DNA from: Candidatus Rhodoblastus alkanivorans | GTDB lineage: Bacteria; Pseudomonadota; Alphaproteobacteria; Rhizobiales; Beijerinckiaceae | Direction: 5' to 3' | NCBI RefSeq assembly: GCF_022760755.1 | Contig: NZ_JAIVFP010000001.1 | Location: 2,460,001-2,524,000, forward strand | Length of the DNA stretch: 64,000 nucleotides | Shown: positions 44,071-56,595 of the stretch, piece after piece | How the letters are laid out: every line of letters starts with the position of its first letter | Numbering within the stretch: the first letter of the stretch is position 1 | The notes under the pieces: model-generated | What the model was told of the DNA's origin: nothing | Seen by the model: the letters and a program-made list of their open reading frames with translations, nothing else | Database searches by the model: none | Translations under genes and position numbers: made by a program

Positions 44071-47058
44071 TCATCGCGTCGCCGAACCGGAGGCGGGGCG
44101 GCGCTCCAGCGCTTCCTTGAGGAATTTGCCGGTATGCGAGGCGGGCTCGCGCAGAATCGCCTCGGGCGGTCCCTGCGCGACGATTCGCCCACCGCCGTCG
44201 CCGCCTTCCGGCCCCAGGTCGATGATCCAGTCCGCGGTCTTGATCACATCGAGATTATGCTCGATGACCACGACGCTGTTGCCTTGCTCCACCAGGGCGT
44301 GAAGCACTTCCAGCAGCTTCTTCACATCATGGAAATGCAGCCCGGTGGTCGGCTCGTCGAGAATATAAAGGGTTCCGCCGGTCGAACGGCGCGACAATTC
44401 CTTGGACAATTTTACCCGCTGCGCCTCGCCGCCGGACAAGGTCGTCGCCTGCTGGCCAACTTTGACATAGCCGAGGCCTACGCGCGCGAGCGTTTGAAGC
44501 TTGTCGCGGATCGCGGGCACGGCCTTGAACAGTTCGGCGCCCTCTTCCACCGTCATGTCGAGCACGTCGGCGATGCTCTTGTCCTTGTAGCGAACCTCCA
44601 GGGTCTCGCGGTCGTAGCGTTTGCCCTTGCACACGTCGCAGGTGACATAAACGTCGGGCAGAAAATGCATTTCGATCTTGATGACGCCGTCGCCCTGGCA
44701 GGCCTCGCAGCGACCGCCCTTGACGTTGAAGGAGAAACGGCCGGGCCCATAGCCGCGCGCCTTGGCCTCGGGCAGGCCGGCGAACCAGTCGCGGATCGGG
44801 GTAAAGGCGCCGATATAGGTGGCGGGATTGGAGCGCGGCGTGCGTCCGATCGGCGACTGGTCGATGTCGATGACCTTGTCGATCATCTCCAGCCCTTCGA
44901 GCGCGTCAAACGGGGCAGGGTGCTCCAGCGCGCCATTGAGCCGCCGCGCCACCGCTTTGTAGAGCGTGTCGACGATAAGGGTCGATTTGCCGCCGCCCGA
45001 AACGCCGGTGATACAGGTGAAGAGCCCGAGCGGGATGTCCACGCTCACATTTTGCAGATTGTTTCCGCGCGCGCCAACCAGCCGCAAGCGTCGCCCCGCT
45101 TCCGGCTTGCGGCGCTTCTTCGGCGCCGCGACCTGCAGGCGGCCGGTGAGATAGGCGCCGGTGAGGGATTCCTCGGCGGCCATGATGTCGCCCGGCGTTC
45201 CCTGCGCCACGATCTGGCCGCCATGGATGCCGGCGCCGGGGCCGACGTCGACCACATAATCGGCGGTGAGGATGGCGTCCTCGTCGTGTTCCACGACGAT
45301 CACCGAATTGCCGAGGTCACGAAGGCGCCGAAGCGTTTCGAGCAGACGGGCGTTGTCGCGCTGATGCAGGCCGATGGAGGGCTCGTCGAGCACGTAAAGC
45401 ACGCCGGTGAGGCCGGAGCCGATCTGCGAGGCCAGCCGGATGCGCTGGCTCTCACCGCCCGAAAGCGTGCCGGAGCCGCGCGACAGGGTGAGGTAATCCA
45501 GGCCGACATCGACCAGGAATTTCAGACGCTCGTCGATCTCGCGCAAGACTCGCGCCGCGATCTCCTGTCGTTTGGCGTCGAGTTTTTCCGGCAAACACTT
45601 GAACCAGGCCGCCGCCTCGCGCACGGAAAGCTCGGAAATCTCGCCGATGTGGCGGTGGTCGATCTTAACCGCAAGGGCCTCGGGCTTGAGGCGGAATCCG
45701 GCGCAGGCGTCGCACGGCCGCGCCGACATGAAGCGCGAAATTTCCTCGCGCGCCCAATCGCTCTCGGTCTCGACATAGCGCCGCTCCAGATTGCGGATGA
45801 CGCCTTCGAACGGCTTTTTCACCTCATAGGAGCGCACGCCGTCGGCATAGGAGAACAGCAATTCCTGCGCGCCCGAGCCGTAAAGGATGATGTCCTTCGC
45901 CACTTGGGGCAGGTCCGCCCAGCGGTCTTCCATGCGGAATTTGAACGCCTTGCCGAGCGCCTCCAGCGTCTGGCCGTAATAGGGGGACGGCGACTTGGCC
46001 CAGGGCGCCACGGCGCCCTTGCGCAAGGTCAGATTGGGGTTGGGAACGATCAGGTCGGCGTCGACCTTCTGCTCCGAGCCGATGCCGCCGCATTTCGGGC
46101 AGGCGCCATGCGGAGAGTTGAAGGAGAACAGGCGCGGCTCGATCTCGGCGATGGAAAAACCGGAAACCGGACAGGAAAATTTCTCCGAAAAGACGATTCT
46201 CTCCGGATCTTTTGCCTTTTCCTGGTCCTCGCCGCTGTCGGCGAATTCGATCACGGCGACGCCGTCGGCGAGATCGAGCGCGGTCTCGAAACTTTCGGCA
46301 AGGCGCGCGGAAATGTCCGGGCGGACGACGATCCGGTCGACGACGACGTCGATGTCGTGCTTGAATTTCTTGTCGAGCGCCGGCGCGTCGGCGATGTCGT
46401 AGAACTGGCCGTCGACCTTGAGGCGCTGGAAGCCGCGTTTCATGTAATCGGCGATTTCCTTGCGATATTCACCCTTGCGGCCGCGTGCGATCGGCGCGAG
46501 CAGGTAGAGCCGCGTCCGCTCGGGCAGGGCGAGCACGCGGTCCACCATCTGGCTCACGGTCTGGCTTTCGATCGGCAGACCGGTGGCGGGCGAGTAGGGA
46601 ATGCCGACCCGCGCCCATAAAAGGCGCATGTAATCATGGATTTCGGTGACCGTGCCGACCGTCGAGCGCGGGTTCTTAGAGGTGGTCTTCTGTTCGATCG
46701 AAATCGCCGGCGACAGGCCCTCGATATGGTCCACGTCCGGTTTCTGCATCATTTCCAGAAATTGCCGGGCGTAAGCAGACAGGCTTTCGACATAGCGCCT
46801 CTGGCCCTCGGCATAGATCGTGTCGAAGGCCAGCGACGATTTCCCCGAGCCGGACAGGCCGGTGAACACGACGAGCTTGTCGCGGGGAATGGTCAGATCG
46901 ATATTCTTGAGATTGTGCTCCCGCGCGCCCCGCAACGCGATGACGCGCCCCTCGCCGATGCGTCGCGCCAAATCTTCCGCCGTTTCTCGCGCTGGTTGCG
47001 CTGGTTGTGGCGAAGGCGTCTTCCTGGGCCTTTTCGGCTTGGCGGGGCTTAAGTCCAT
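44071..47058 (-). CDS. uvrA: Excinuclease ABC subunit A
   Basis: A 995-residue DNA-damage sensor of nucleotide excision repair, working with UvrB and UvrC. Both ABC modules are complete: Walker [10 protein letters not shown] and GVSGGGKST, signature motifs [12 protein letters not shown] and [11 protein letters not shown]. Two zinc-binding regions are present (CPVSGF...CPKCGG and CEACQGDG...CDVCKGKR). The N-terminus carries an extra basic, Pro-rich stretch of about 25 residues. The gene is divergent from ssb, with a LexA-type box between them. Confidence 0.97.
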   Translation of the reverse strand: MDLSPAKPKRPRKTPSPQPAQPARETAEDLARRIGEGRVIALRGAREHNLKNIDLTIPRDKLVVFTGLSGSGKSSLAFDTIYAEGQRRYVESLSAYARQFLEMMQKPDVDHIEGLSPAISIEQKTTSKNPRSTVGTVTEIHDYMRLLWARVGIPYSPATGLPIESQTVSQMVDRVLALPERTRLYLLAPIARGRKGEYRKEIADYMKRGFQRLKVDGQFYDIADAPALDKKFKHDIDVVVDRIVVRPDISARLAESFETALDLADGVAVIEFADSGEDQEKAKDPERIVFSEKFSCPVSGFSIAEIEPRLFSFNSPHGACPKCGGIGSEQKVDADLIVPNPNLTLRKGAVAPWAKSPSPYYGQTLEALGKAFKFRMEDRWADLPQVAKDIILYGSGAQELLFSYADGVRSYEVKKPFEGVIRNLERRYVETESDWAREEISRFMSARPCDACAGFRLKPEALAVKIDHRHIGEISELSVREAAAWFKCLPEKLDAKRQEIAARVLREIDERLKFLVDVGLDYLTLSRGSGTLSGGESQRIRLASQIGSGLTGVLYVLDEPSIGLHQRDNARLLETLRRLRDLGNSVIVVEHDEDAILTADYVVDVGPGAGIHGGQIVAQGTPGDIMAAEESLTGAYLTGRLQVAAPKKRRKPEAGRRLRLVGARGNNLQNVSVDIPLGLFTCITGVSGGGKSTLIVDTLYKAVARRLNGALEHPAPFDALEGLEMIDKVIDIDQSPIGRTPRSNPATYIGAFTPIRDWFAGLPEAKARGYGPGRFSFNVKGGRCEACQGDGVIKIEMHFLPDVYVTCDVCKGKRYDRETLEVRYKDKSIADVLDMTVEEGAELFKAVPAIRDKLQTLARVGLGYVKVGQQATTLSGGEAQRVKLSKELSRRSTGGTLYILDEPTTGLHFHDVKKLLEVLHALVEQGNSVVVIEHNLDVIKTADWIIDLGPEGGDGGGRIVAQGPPEAILREPASHTGKFLKEALERRPASGSATR

Positions 47059-47149
47059 GTTGTCTTTCCGCGGCGGATCGAGGCCTATTTAGCGCCCTTC
47101 ATGCCGAATTTCACCTCGAAACCCTTGCACGATTCGAACCAAAGCGCTA

Positions 47150-47164
47150 GAACATAAATAGAAC
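47150..47164. promoter_or_regulatory. LexA (SOS) box between uvrA and ssb
   Basis: GAACATAAATAGAAC is a perfect GAAC-N7-GAAC direct repeat, the LexA recognition form known from alphaproteobacteria. It lies 91 bases from the uvrA start and 94 bases from the ssb start, so one site can control both divergent SOS genes. Confidence 0.85.
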
Positions 47165-47258
47165 AGGCGCGGGCTTGTGGATAAGGGATTTTGAGCCGCG
47201 CGCGGGCGGGGTCGGGCGTATAGGATGCGCCTTCGCAAGAAAACGGGAGCAGGGCGCC

Positions 47259-47756
47259 ATGTCGGGCAGCGTGAATAAGGTGATCTTGGTCGGAAATCTG
47301 GGTCGCGATCCGGAAGTTCGCCGCATGGGCTCAGGCGACCCGGTCGTGACCTTCTCGCTGGCGACGACCGAATCCTGGCGCGACAAGGCGACAGGCGAGC
47401 GCCGCGACCGCACTGAATGGCATAATATCGTGATTTTCAACGAGAATCTCGGCAAGATCGCCGAGCAATATTGCAAGAAGGGCTCGAAAATCTATCTCGA
47501 GGGCCAGCTTCAGACCCGCGAATTTACCGACAAGGACGGCAACCAGCGCAAGACCACCGAAGTCGTGCTGCAACGCTTCCGCGGCGAACTGACGCTGCTG
47601 GACAGCCGGGGCAGGGGCGGCGAGGACGCCGCCTTCGGCGGCGCGTCGTCTGGCGGAAGCTTCGGCCGCCAGTCGCCGATGGAGCGCGCCCCCGCATCTG
47701 GCGACATGGGCGGCGGTCGCGTGTCGGCCACGCTGGACGACGACATTCCGTTTTAA
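47259..47756 (+). CDS. ssb: Single-stranded DNA-binding protein
   Basis: A 165-residue SSB. The OB-fold occupies residues 1-110 (NKVILVGNLGRDPEVR, then TEWHNIVIFNENLG), a Gly/Ser-rich linker follows, and the acidic partner-binding tail ends DDDIPF. ATG 47259 has GGGAG upstream and gives the standard N-terminus. SSB coats single strands in replication, repair and recombination. Control by the LexA box at 47150 is likely. A long hairpin follows the gene. Confidence 0.97.
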   Translation: MSGSVNKVILVGNLGRDPEVRRMGSGDPVVTFSLATTESWRDKATGERRDRTEWHNIVIFNENLGKIAEQYCKKGSKIYLEGQLQTREFTDKDGNQRKTTEVVLQRFRGELTLLDSRGRGGEDAAFGGASSGGSFGRQSPMERAPASGDMGGGRVSATLDDDIPF

Positions 47757-47777
47757 GGCTTTCGCCCCGCATTGCGG

Positions 47778-47815
47778 GGAGTCGCGGGCGTGGAGCAATG
47801 CACGCCCGCGACTCC
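47778..47815. terminator. Long perfect hairpin downstream of ssb
   Basis: A 15-base arm starting GGAGTCGCGGGCGTG pairs exactly with its downstream complement around GAGCAATG, 22 bases after the ssb stop. No T-tract follows, so it may be a weak or factor-assisted terminator or an RNA-stability element. The stretch from 47816 to 48098 shows nothing else I can name apart from the gyrA upstream region. Confidence 0.6.
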
Positions 47816-48098
47816 GGAGGCGGGTCGCTCGCCATGACCCGGCGCAGGACGTCGGCCATCCCGCAGAGACGCGCGCGATGCGCGCTCCATCTTTCGCCAC
47901 GGCCGCCAATTTCGTTGGCTCAGACCGGCGGCTTCATGGCGAATTTATCGCCCAGCTTTCGCCAGCCCGCAGAAACTATCGATCAACACATTGAAACAAC
48001 GATGATTTCTTCGCCGCCTGGAAGCCGGGCGACGCTGGCTTTTGCGGGAAGAATCGCCTAGAAAGAACCGGCTCAATTCCCCAGCACGCGAGCGCATT

Positions 48099-50840
<2,742 letters not shown>

Positions 50841-50844
50841 GACA

Positions 50845-51594
50845 ATGGTTGAAAAACCGCAGCATAACGACCTGTTTAACGAGGATTTCACCCGCCGCCG
50901 CGACGCCGCTCGCAAACGCCTCGACGCCATCGATCCCGCGCGGCAAAAAGGCGGCGCGCTGAAAGACCCGCAACGGCGCGAATGGTTCGAGGCGGTTTAC
51001 ACCACGGCCGATGGCGACGCCGCCAATGTGCCGTGGGGCAATCTCGCCGCCCATCCCTTGCTGGTGGAATGGCTCGCCCAAGACCCGGGGCTCGCCGGCC
51101 TCACGGCGCTCGACGTCGGCTGCGGCCTGGGCGACAACGCCGCCGCTCTGGCCGATCGGGGCGCCGAGGTGACGGCTTTCGATTTCGTGCCGCGCGCGGT
51201 GGAATGGGCGCGAAGCCGCTTCGCCGGCCAACAAATCGATTTCCGCGTCGCCGACCTTTTCGCGCCGCCGCCCGAATGGCGCGAGGCTTTTGATTTTGTC
51301 CACGAGACCTACACCTTGCAGGCGCTGTCGTCGGAGCTTCTGCCCGCCGCGCGGCAGGCGCTGGCGCATTTCGTCAAGCCGGGCGGACGGCTGCTCGTGC
51401 TCAGCCGCGCCCGCGACGAGGGTCAGGAGATCGACGGTCCGCCGTGGCCGCTGGCCCGGACGAGCATTGAAGCCTTCGCTCAATGCGGCCTCGTGCTGGA
51501 CAAGCTTGAAGACCTGCCGCCGGGACTGGTGGCCAGCCGTCATTGGCGCGCGCTGTTTCGCAAGCCGCCTTCAACGGACGGCCACCGGGCATAG
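50845..51594 (+). CDS. Class I SAM-dependent methyltransferase (thiopurine-methyltransferase-like)
   Basis: A 249-residue soluble methyltransferase. The SAM-binding motif ALDVGCGLGDNAAAL is near residues 90-104, with DFVPRAVEWAR as the acidic second motif. The layout resembles TPMT/TehB-like small-molecule methyltransferases. It begins 4 bases after the gyrA stop, so it is probably cotranscribed and coupled. The substrate is unknown. Confidence 0.85.
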   Translation: MVEKPQHNDLFNEDFTRRRDAARKRLDAIDPARQKGGALKDPQRREWFEAVYTTADGDAANVPWGNLAAHPLLVEWLAQDPGLAGLTALDVGCGLGDNAAALADRGAEVTAFDFVPRAVEWARSRFAGQQIDFRVADLFAPPPEWREAFDFVHETYTLQALSSELLPAARQALAHFVKPGGRLLVLSRARDEGQEIDGPPWPLARTSIEAFAQCGLVLDKLEDLPPGLVASRHWRALFRKPPSTDGHRA

Positions 51595-51709
51595 TCGCAA
51601 AATTCTTCAGTTGCTTGCAGGGATGTCGAAAATGTCGGGCAGGGCGCTCAGACAAAATGCGACCTGGCTCGTCAATTGCGCACGCCCGATTGGCCTGTCT
51701 CGGCAGGTC

Positions 51710-52444
51710 CTATTTCCTGCGCAGCGCCTGCGAAAGCTCCGGCGCCGCCTGCGCGGCTTTTAGCGCATCCGTGTCGAGCGTCACATCGGCGCCGCAGGCG
51801 GCAATGACATGCGGCAGGTTTTCCGGCTCGATGACGAGCCCGCCGGATTGCGCGTCCGGCCAGGCGATGAACGTCTGATCTTGGCCGTCAAGCGCGCCCT
51901 TGCATTCGGGATCGAGACCGCGCTTGGGCGCTTTGCGATAAAGCGCCGACAATTCCGCCGAGGCGATGGTTCCGACCCTGGCGCCGTCTGCGGCCGTATC
52001 GAGGCCTCCCTTCAGGTTCAGGCCCGGCAGCAGCTTGACGAGATCGACCGACCTGCCTGCGCGCAGGTCGAAGACAAGGGCGAGCGCGCCGCCATCGGGG
52101 TGGGCGCCGCCGCAGAAATAGTCGTCGCGCGCGACCAGGCTGAGGAAGCCGGGCCCGGCCATGGTGACGGCGATCTTGCGCGTCCAGTCGGCCTGACCCT
52201 TCGCTTGAGCGAAACACTCCTTGCGGGTCGCGCGCAGGCGGGCCTCTTCACCGTCCAGAGCCTTGTTGATCCTGGCGACGACCTAGGGCGGCGCGCCGGC
52301 CTCGAGGCGCGGAAAGGCCGCAACACCATTCGCGATCGCCGGTCGAGGCCGCAGCGTGACCGCGTCTTCCGCCGCCGCCGGCGCCGGGGCCAAAGCGAAC
52401 GTGGCGAAAAGCGCGAGCGTCGCGCGCAAAATCCTGGCGTTCAT
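51710..52444 (-). pseudogene. Exported DUF3298/RsiV-like protein gene interrupted by one in-frame TAG
   Basis: The frame runs from ATG 52444 through a clear signal peptide (RATLALFATFALAPAPAAA) and then reaches a single TAG at 52283-52285 (codon 54). Directly after the stop the same frame continues without a break (VVARINKALDGEEARLRAT, then SLVARDDYFCGGAHPDGG) to a normal end at 51710, giving about 244 codons. The FCGGAHP and LALVFDLRAGRSVDL phrases resemble the DUF3298/RsiV domain. It could be a recent pseudogene, a sequencing error or a read-through gene. The codon after two Pro codons would plausibly have been CAG (Gln) or TGG (Trp). Confidence 0.7.
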
Positions 52445-52847
52445 AACCGGCCCTCCATTGGCGCGCGGCGCCGCCGCGCTCAAGGCGGGAACTCGAAGCG
52501 CCAATTCATTCGCAAGTCAACATAATGGATCGGGGCAGAGGTGCGCGGTTTGCCGATTGCGCCCACATCCGCGATTCGCATAATCAATATTATGGAACTC
52601 GCAATCAGGTCCGCATGGGCCGGTTGCGGCTGACGCCGCTGGTTCTCTCGATGTGGCCTCCATCTCTTTTCCCCCCGCATACGGCAAATCGGCCGAACAT
52701 AAGTGCGGAAAATCTTGGCGGACAATTGGATGAGCGCCGCGCCGTCCGATTGCTGCGTTTCGTTGGAGGGTGGTCGGAATCCATGGACGGACGGGAATCG
52801 TTTTGCCAGCGCCGTCCAACGACCCCGCCGCTCGGACGAACGCCGCA

Positions 52848-53359
52848 CGATGGTTTCGATGTAAAGCCTGTCTCGCCCGGGCCGCGCGGGAAAAAAGCCC
52901 GGAGCTCAGCGACGCTCAGTTCGAGGCGATCGCTTTTACCTCGACAGCCTGGCCCCGCCGCCGCTCCGCAACGCCGAGGATCCCCAGGCGCTCGCGGGGC
53001 AGAAGATTTTCGAGCGGATCGGCTGCGCCCGTTGCCATCGCGAAAAGCTTCCCCTCGCGGGCGGCGGCGAGATCGCGCCCTTTACGGACCTCGCCCTGCA
53101 CGACATGGGCGACGGCCTCGCCGACGGCCGTCGCGATTTCGAGGCCGGACCACGCGATTGGCGGACGCCGCCGCTGTGGGGCCTGGGCCTCCCCAGCAAG
53201 GTCGGCGACACGGCGAATTTCCTTCACGATGGCCGCGCCCGCTCCTTCGCCGAGGCGATCCTCAGGCACGGCGGCGAAGCCGAGGCCTCGGCGGAAGCTT
53301 TTCGCGCCCTCGACAAGGCGCAACACGAGGCGCTGCGCGCCTTTCTTTCCTCTCTTTGA
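52848..53359 (+). pseudogene. Di-heme oxidoreductase (DHOR) C-terminal remnant with frameshift
   Basis: Two frames join to give one DHOR-like C-terminus. The first (to 52937) reads ELSDAQFEAIAF. The second (from 52938) reads YLDSLAPPPLRNAEDPQALA, then the heme site GCARCH, DWRTPPLWGLG and FLHDGRARSFAEAILRHGGE, ending at 53359. One extra T in the run of four at 52934-52937 would restore a single frame. The N-terminal roughly 300 residues of a normal DHOR are missing. Family members often stand beside iron-uptake genes, and a TonB-dependent receptor follows. Confidence 0.65.
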
Positions 53360-53375
53360 ACTTGGTGGGGTAAGA

Positions 53376-54392
53376 ATGAACAGGACTTTGGCGACGATCA
53401 CTCTGACGGGCGCGCTCGTGGCGCCGGCCGGTTTCGCAATGGCGCAAAGCGGCGGCAATGGCGCCGAGGCGTCGGCCGCGCGGCAGGACAATGGCGTCTA
53501 TGACCTCGGCCAGCTCAGCGTGACCGCGCGGTCGAGCCGGGGCGCGGCGCACGACGCGGCGACCTCGGGCATTCCCTTTCAGCCCAAGACGACGCCGCCG
53601 CTCGGCGGCGACACGATCACTTCGCAAAAGATCAAAGCCTTCGACAAGGCGACGCTCGACAAGGCGGCGGAGCTGACGCCGGGCGTCGTCTCCGACAATC
53701 TCGCCGGGCCGCGCAACGAGCAGAACATCTATGTCCACGGCTTCGACCGCTGGCAGGCGCCGATCTATCTCGATGGCGTGCGCATCTATCTGCCGGCCGA
53801 CAATCGTCTCGACTTCGGCCGCTTTCTCACCGGCGACCTCTCGGAAATCCAGATTTCCAAAGGCTATTCCTCAGTGCTCGACGGCCCCGGACGCATGGGC
53901 GGCCAAATCAATCTGGTGACCCGCAAGCCGACCAAGGCGGTCCAGGCGGAAATCGGCACGCAGATCGACGCGGGGGCGAGCGGCTATCTCGGCCAGCGCT
54001 CCTTCGCGATGATCGGCACGAAACAGAACCTCTATTACCTGCTGGCCTCGGGCGTCTGGGATTCCACTCTCGGCTACGACCTTCCCGGAAGCTTCACGCC
54101 CACCGCCACACAGGGATCGGGGCTGCGCAAACATTCCAACGCCGCCGACACCAGCGTGAACGTCAAGGGCGGCTATACGCCCAACGCCACCGACGAATAT
54201 TCGATCAATTTCGTCCGCCAGGACGTCGCCAAAGGCGTCCCCTATTCCGTCACCTGGCCGATCGCCTCGCAGCGCAATTGGGTATGGCCATATTGGAACG
54301 TGCAGAGCCTCGCCCTCAACACCCATACGGTTCTCGACGAGACGACCTATATCAACAGCCAGGGCACAATAATATTTCTGACAAGCCTTTGA
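53376..54392 (+). pseudogene. TonB-dependent receptor, 3' truncated
   Basis: 338 codons of an outer-membrane receptor. A signal peptide (MNRTLATITLTGALVAPAGF) is followed by a plug domain with PGVVSDNLAGPRNEQNIYVHG and VLDGPGRMGGQINLVTRKP, then only the first barrel strands. A full receptor of this kind has about 650-800 residues, so more than half of the barrel is missing and the product should not fold as a pore. The frame ends shortly after TYINSQ in sequence without barrel character. ATG 53376 has GGTGGGG upstream. It lies 16 bases after the DHOR remnant. Confidence 0.85.
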
Positions 54393-54478
54393 ACCGTCAC
54401 AAGGTCAAGCCTTCGGCGAAATCATTTGCGCTGGTGCGAGGAACAGCGACGCTTCATTCGCGTTTTCACTGGCGTCGA

Positions 54479-54503
54479 CCACGCGTCGATCCACGACGCG
54501 TGG
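54479..54503 (+). terminator. Hairpin with downstream T-run after the truncated receptor
   Basis: CCACGCGTCG and CGACGCGTGG pair perfectly around ATCCA; 11 bases later a TTTTT run occurs. It is a plausible terminator for the receptor gene, though the T-run is not immediately adjacent. Confidence 0.5.
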
Positions 54504-54528
54504 CGGGCGGGCCGTTTTTGCTGATGCC

Positions 54529-54550
54529 AAGGAACAATGAAGGAACAATG
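54529..54550. repeat. Tandem duplication of an 11-base unit
   Basis: AAGGAACAATG is repeated head to tail without change. It may reflect local slippage during rearrangement of this region. Each copy resembles a ribosome site plus ATG, but no gene-like frame follows. Confidence 0.6.
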
Positions 54551-54729
54551 ACAACGACCCTCGGGGGGCGGCGCCGACAGGCGCGGCTTCGGCCGACGCC
54601 TCGGGGCGCCTCAATCGCTGACGAATCGGCCATGGAGGCCAGTGGTGCGAATTGTTTTCGCGGCCCGGCGAATAAGACCGAATGGAAAGCAACACGTCGT
54701 CGACATTTAAGATGAATCAGGAGGTTGCA

Positions 54730-56457
54730 ATGCATTTAGGCAGACAATTTTGGTCTATCGGAGGGACGCTTGCCCTCATCGCTTCAGCTTCGGCGCTGCC
54801 GGTGTCGAGCGCCGCCGCGGCGGACGAAAAGAAGCCCAACATCCTGTTCATCATGGGCGACGACATCGGCTGGATGCAGCCGAGCATTTACCATCGCGGC
54901 CTTATGGTCGGCGAGACTCCCAACATTGATCGGATTGGTCAGGAGGGCGCCATCTTCATGGATTATGTCGCCATGCAGAGCTGCACCTCCGGCCGAAACG
55001 CGTTCTTCACCGGCATGTACCCGCTGCGCACCGGATTGATCCCGCCGCAATTGCCGGGCAGCCCGTCTTATCTGCGGCCTGGCACCCCGGCGCTCGCCAA
55101 ATTCCTGCACGACCTCGGCTACACGACCGGCGAGTTCGGCAAAAACCATCTCGGCGACCACACGGAAGCGCTGCCGACGGCGCATGGTTTTCAGGAATAT
55201 TGGGGCTATCTCTACCATCTCGATGCGATGCAGGGGGTGAGCTTCCCCGACATCAACAAGACGCCGACCGATCAAGTCGTCGCGCCGCCATGCAAAAACA
55301 CGCTGATTCCCGGCGTGCCAGACGTGCCCGGCGCCGTCGACCCCAAGACCACAACCTGCCTGACCCCGCCGCGCCCGATCTTGTGGTGCCACTCCTCGGA
55401 CGGAACGCAGGCGAATCAGACATGCAAGGACGAAGGGCCGTTGACTTTGGAGCGGTCGAAGACAGTGGACGAAGAGATCTCGGCCAAGGTGATCGACTTC
55501 CTCGACCGCAACGACCCGAAGAAAACCAACAAGCCGTTCTTTGTCTGGTACAACCCGGCGCGCATGCACGTGACGACCGTGCTGCCGCCAAAGTACATGG
55601 ACATGGTGGGCACGAAAGGCGGCAAGGACTGGGGCGTCAACGAAGCCGGCATGAAGCAGCTGGACGACAACATCGGCTATGTGCTGAAGAAACTCGAGGA
55701 CATGGGCCAGCTCGACGATACGATCGTGGTCTTCACCACCGACAATGGCGCCGAAGCGATTTCTTTCCCGGACGGCGGCGTCACCCCCTTCAAGGGACAG
55801 AAGGGCGAGGCCTGGGAAGGCGGCTATAGGGCGCCTCTGGTCATTCGCTGGCCGGGTCACGTCAAGCCAGGCACGGTCAAGAACCAGCTGTTCGCGGCGC
55901 TCGACTGGCTGCCGACCTTCGTCGACATCGCCGGCGGGGCGAAAGGCGATAGGCTAAACAAGGAGATCGAAGCCGGCCAATATCCCGGCATCGTCAAGAC
56001 GAAGCTCGATGGCTTTGATCAGCGCGACTACCTCGAAGGCAAGTCCGACAAGTCGGCGCGCGATTACTTCTTCTATTACTCGGGCGCGACCCCGTCGGCG
56101 GTGCGCTACAAGAACTGGAAGATGTACTATACGATGTCGCAGCCCGGGCCGGCCGGCTGGATCTTGCCGCTCATCCCATTCCACTTCACGCTCGTCCAGA
56201 ACATCAAACGTGATCCATTCGAGACGTCGGTCGGCATCGAGCAAAAAAGCGCGATGGCCCTCGGCGGCGCGCTTGGCGGCCCTGTCACTGCCTTCCAATA
56301 TGATTGGAACATGCTGCCGATCGGCCAGCAATTGTGGCTGAAAGAACTCGAGTCGTACAAAGAGTTTCCGCCGTTGCAGGCGCCGGAAAGCTACAACCTC
56401 GATCAGATTATTGCCCAGGTCAAGGCGGCCAGCACTATCAGTCACTCGGGCGAGTAA
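54730..56457 (+). CDS. Exported arylsulfatase (type I, formylglycine-dependent)
   Basis: A 575-residue sulfatase. A signal peptide ends near AAAAD (about residue 31), metal-binding Asp residues are in IMGDDIGW (residues 44-45), and the formylglycine site is C85 in SCTSGR. Related enzymes usually read CTAGR or CSPSR, so Ser replaces Ala/Pro at the third position. EFGKNHLGD, TTDNGAE and WEGGYRAPLVIRWPGH are further family motifs. It would release sulfate from periplasmic sulfate esters. ATG 54730 was chosen because AGGAGG lies 6-7 bases upstream. It is the only intact gene in a patch of pseudogenes. No sulfatase-modifying enzyme gene is nearby. Confidence 0.92.
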   Translation: MHLGRQFWSIGGTLALIASASALPVSSAAAADEKKPNILFIMGDDIGWMQPSIYHRGLMVGETPNIDRIGQEGAIFMDYVAMQSCTSGRNAFFTGMYPLRTGLIPPQLPGSPSYLRPGTPALAKFLHDLGYTTGEFGKNHLGDHTEALPTAHGFQEYWGYLYHLDAMQGVSFPDINKTPTDQVVAPPCKNTLIPGVPDVPGAVDPKTTTCLTPPRPILWCHSSDGTQANQTCKDEGPLTLERSKTVDEEISAKVIDFLDRNDPKKTNKPFFVWYNPARMHVTTVLPPKYMDMVGTKGGKDWGVNEAGMKQLDDNIGYVLKKLEDMGQLDDTIVVFTTDNGAEAISFPDGGVTPFKGQKGEAWEGGYRAPLVIRWPGHVKPGTVKNQLFAALDWLPTFVDIAGGAKGDRLNKEIEAGQYPGIVKTKLDGFDQRDYLEGKSDKSARDYFFYYSGATPSAVRYKNWKMYYTMSQPGPAGWILPLIPFHFTLVQNIKRDPFETSVGIEQKSAMALGGALGGPVTAFQYDWNMLPIGQQLWLKELESYKEFPPLQAPESYNLDQIIAQVKAASTISHSGE

Positions 56458-56595
56458 ATTCGCCGGGCACAACAAGACCGGCGCGCCAATATGGCGCGCC
56501 GGGATTCCCACCGCTCCTCAGCTGATTCCGCGCCAGCGGATACAGGAGAAACATGCGCTCTGTCAGATCGCTTTGTTTCCGATTGGGAGGGCGAC

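Larger units (their letters stand above)
54393..54729. other. Intergenic stretch after the truncated receptor
   Basis: About 340 bases with no convincing gene. It contains the hairpin at 54479-54503 and the tandem repeat at 54529-54550. It probably includes the sulfatase promoter and the point where the receptor gene was cut. Confidence 0.45.
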
